Below are positions 4,719 to 5,933 of a stretch of DNA of 5,933 nt, piece after piece. The translations under genes and the position numbers were made by a program. A model generated the notes under the pieces. The model was not told where the DNA came from and ran no database searches. It saw nothing but the letters and a program-made list of their open reading frames with translations. The DNA comes from Candidatus Tectimicrobiota bacterium (lineage in GTDB: Bacteria > UBA8248 > JACPRG01). Numbering within the stretch: position 1 is the first letter of the stretch; each line of letters begins with the position of its first letter. The stretch covers positions 1 to 5,933 of the forward strand of contig JACPRG010000159.1 of NCBI GenBank assembly GCA_016190025.1, read 5' to 3'.

Positions 4719-5687
4719 TTGGAAGCCTTCTTCGCCGGCCTGGGCCTGGGTTGGAACGTCCTTCTTTTCGCCGCGGGCGCCTCGCTGGTCATCTGGGGGG
4801 CGGGCAAGTTCCTGAACGGCGCGATTTTCATCGCCTGGGCGGCCAACCTGCCGAAGGTGGTCGTCGGGGCAACCGTCGTGAGCCTGGCCACCACCTTTCC
4901 CGAATTCTCGGTCTCCTTCAGCGCCGCCTGGCTGGGCAAACCCCTCCTGGCGGTGGGCAACGCGGTCGGGTCGTACATCTGCAACATCGGCCTCATCATC
5001 GGCCTCTCGGCGGTGGTCCGGGCAATTTCCGTCCCCCGCCGGATTTTCCGGGCGCAGGGCCTTTACGCCTTGGCGGCTGCTGCTGCGCTGGCGGCCGTAT
5101 CGATGGGAGACTCCCTCGGCCGCCCTGTGGGCACCGTCTTCCTGCTGGGGACGGCCGGATTTCTGGTCTACAACTGGCGGCTCTCCCTGGCCGAGGACAA
5201 ATCCGCAAACGACAACGTCCAGTTCGCCGAAGGGGAGTGGCTCCGGCTGGGGTCCTGGTTTCTGCTCGGCGCCCTGGCCGTGGGGCTGGGGAGCCTCCTC
5301 CTTGTCCAAACCAGCGCCCTGATCGCCCGCCACCTGGGGGTGTCGGAGCTCATCATCGGCCTGACCATCGTCGCCGTGGGCACGTCCCTTCCCGAGATCT
5401 GCCTGGCCGTCACCGCGATGATCAAGGGCCACTCGGACCTGAGCCTGGGCAACATCCTGGGGGCCAACGTCCTGAACATCCTCTGGGTCGTCGGGTCGTC
5501 CGCCCTCGTCCAGCCGCTTCCCGTCGTCCGGCAGAACCGGGTCCTCGACCTCCCCTTCACGCTCCTGATGATCGGGGTCCTCCTCGCCGTCGGTCTGTCG
5601 CAAAACCGCGTGACCCGCTGGGAGGGCGGGCTTCTTGTCGGGATCTACGCGCTCTATCTGGCGCTGATGGGGGTCTTCTTTCTTTGA
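4719..5687 (+). CDS. Sodium/calcium exchanger-family (CaCA) cation antiporter
   Basis: The 322-residue inner-membrane protein has about ten hydrophobic segments and the two inverted alpha repeats that define the family. Repeat 1 spans VVVGATVVSLATTFPEFSVS (47-66) and the AVGNAVGSYICNIGLIIG block (78-95), with ion-site Glu62. Repeat 2 spans IIGLTIVAVGTSLPE (212-226) and SLGNILGANVLNIL (242-255), with Glu226. A hydrophilic loop (about 156-174) separates the halves. Family members exchange Ca2+ for Na+ or H+, as in YrbG and NCX_Mj; the actual ions are not predictable here. Repeat 1 has ATTFPE where the usual motif is GTSLPE. The length is normal. It follows rsmI by 69 nt and precedes the sirtuin gene by 27 nt, which suggests one transcript. 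Confidence 0.92.
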   Translation: MEAFFAGLGLGWNVLLFAAGASLVIWGAGKFLNGAIFIAWAANLPKVVVGATVVSLATTFPEFSVSFSAAWLGKPLLAVGNAVGSYICNIGLIIGLSAVVRAISVPRRIFRAQGLYALAAAAALAAVSMGDSLGRPVGTVFLLGTAGFLVYNWRLSLAEDKSANDNVQFAEGEWLRLGSWFLLGALAVGLGSLLLVQTSALIARHLGVSELIIGLTIVAVGTSLPEICLAVTAMIKGHSDLSLGNILGANVLNILWVVGSSALVQPLPVVRQNRVLDLPFTLLMIGVLLAVGLSQNRVTRWEGGLLVGIYALYLALMGVFFL

Positions 5688-5714
5688 GAGGGAAATACGG
5701 AGGGACCGCAAGCC

Positions 5715-5933
5715 ATGGGGTTTGAGATTCCCGAGGAAGCGGCGGCGGCCGAAGGCATCGAACGGGCGGCCGAGTGGATGGCCGGGAGCCGGTTCGCCGT
5801 CGCGCTGACCGGGGCCGGCCTGGGCACAGAATCGGGCATCCCCGATTTCCGCTCGCCGGGCGGGATCTGGTCCCGCCTCGACCCGGGCGACTTCACGTAC
5901 CGCAACTACGTCCACGACGTCGATGCCCGCATC
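5715..5933 (+). CDS. Sir2-family NAD-dependent protein deacylase, N-terminal fragment (partial)
   Basis: The first 73 codons are present; the gene runs off the right edge in frame. After a short helical N-terminus (EEAAAAEGIERAAEWMAGS), the NAD-binding signature appears: FAVALTGAGLGTESGIP and DFRSPGGIW (residues 27-52). Sirtuins remove acetyl or other acyl groups from lysines, consuming NAD+ and releasing nicotinamide and O-acyl-ADP-ribose; bacterial members are often named CobB or NpdA. The catalytic histidine and any zinc cysteines lie beyond the window, so activity and class cannot be judged. The usual GAG-I-S motif here reads GAG-L-G. The ATG follows GGAGGG (5699-5704) by ten bases and lies 27 nt after the antiporter stop, consistent with cotranscription. 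Confidence 0.92.
   Translation, partial: MGFEIPEEAAAAEGIERAAEWMAGSRFAVALTGAGLGTESGIPDFRSPGGIWSRLDPGDFTYRNYVHDVDARI

Noticed and set aside
4644..5915. 423-codon minus-strand open frame
   Set aside because: It is antisense to the antiporter and sirtuin genes; its charged, low-complexity sequence reflects the complement of membrane-protein codons.

Overview
This is GC-rich bacterial DNA (roughly two thirds G+C by eye) with strong Shine-Dalgarno sites. It holds two divergent gene blocks read from a shared control region near 3840-3936. The lineage cannot be fixed from the sequence. A ThiY/NMT1-type binding protein next to amidase and hydrolase genes is a style common in environmental, uncultured GC-rich bacteria (for example Methylomirabilota/Rokubacteria-like or deltaproteobacterial groups); this is a guess.

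Minus-strand block (3889 down to 653): a near-consensus sigma70 promoter (TTGACA, 17 nt, TATCAT) reads leftward into a possible 37-codon leader ORF. Next come a secreted ThiY/NMT1-like substrate-binding protein, an alpha/beta hydrolase of the 2,6-dihydroxypseudooxynicotine-hydrolase type, and an isochorismatase-fold amidohydrolase resembling RutB. Together they suggest uptake and hydrolysis of a small nitrogen compound, perhaps a heterocycle or its ring-opened product. No ABC permease or ATPase lies in the window.

Left end (1-652): the first 45 codons of a succinate dehydrogenase/fumarate reductase iron-sulfur subunit run off the left edge on the minus strand. Between it and the amidohydrolase is 517 bp without a convincing gene. 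This gap is not featureless. It has an AT-richer pocket with a possible promoter, a strong plus-strand intrinsic terminator with no gene to terminate, and one copy of an 18-bp sequence. The second, perfectly inverted copy of that sequence forms the last codons of the amidohydrolase gene.

Plus-strand block (3924-5933): rsmI (16S rRNA C1402 2'-O-ribose methyltransferase, apparently leaderless), a Na+/Ca2+-exchanger-family antiporter starting at TTG, and the first 73 codons of a Sir2-family NAD-dependent deacylase that runs off the right edge. A 20-codon ORF overlaps the rsmI stop and ends inside the antiporter ribosome-binding site, which suggests translational coupling. I see no insertion sequence, CRISPR array, tRNA or rRNA.
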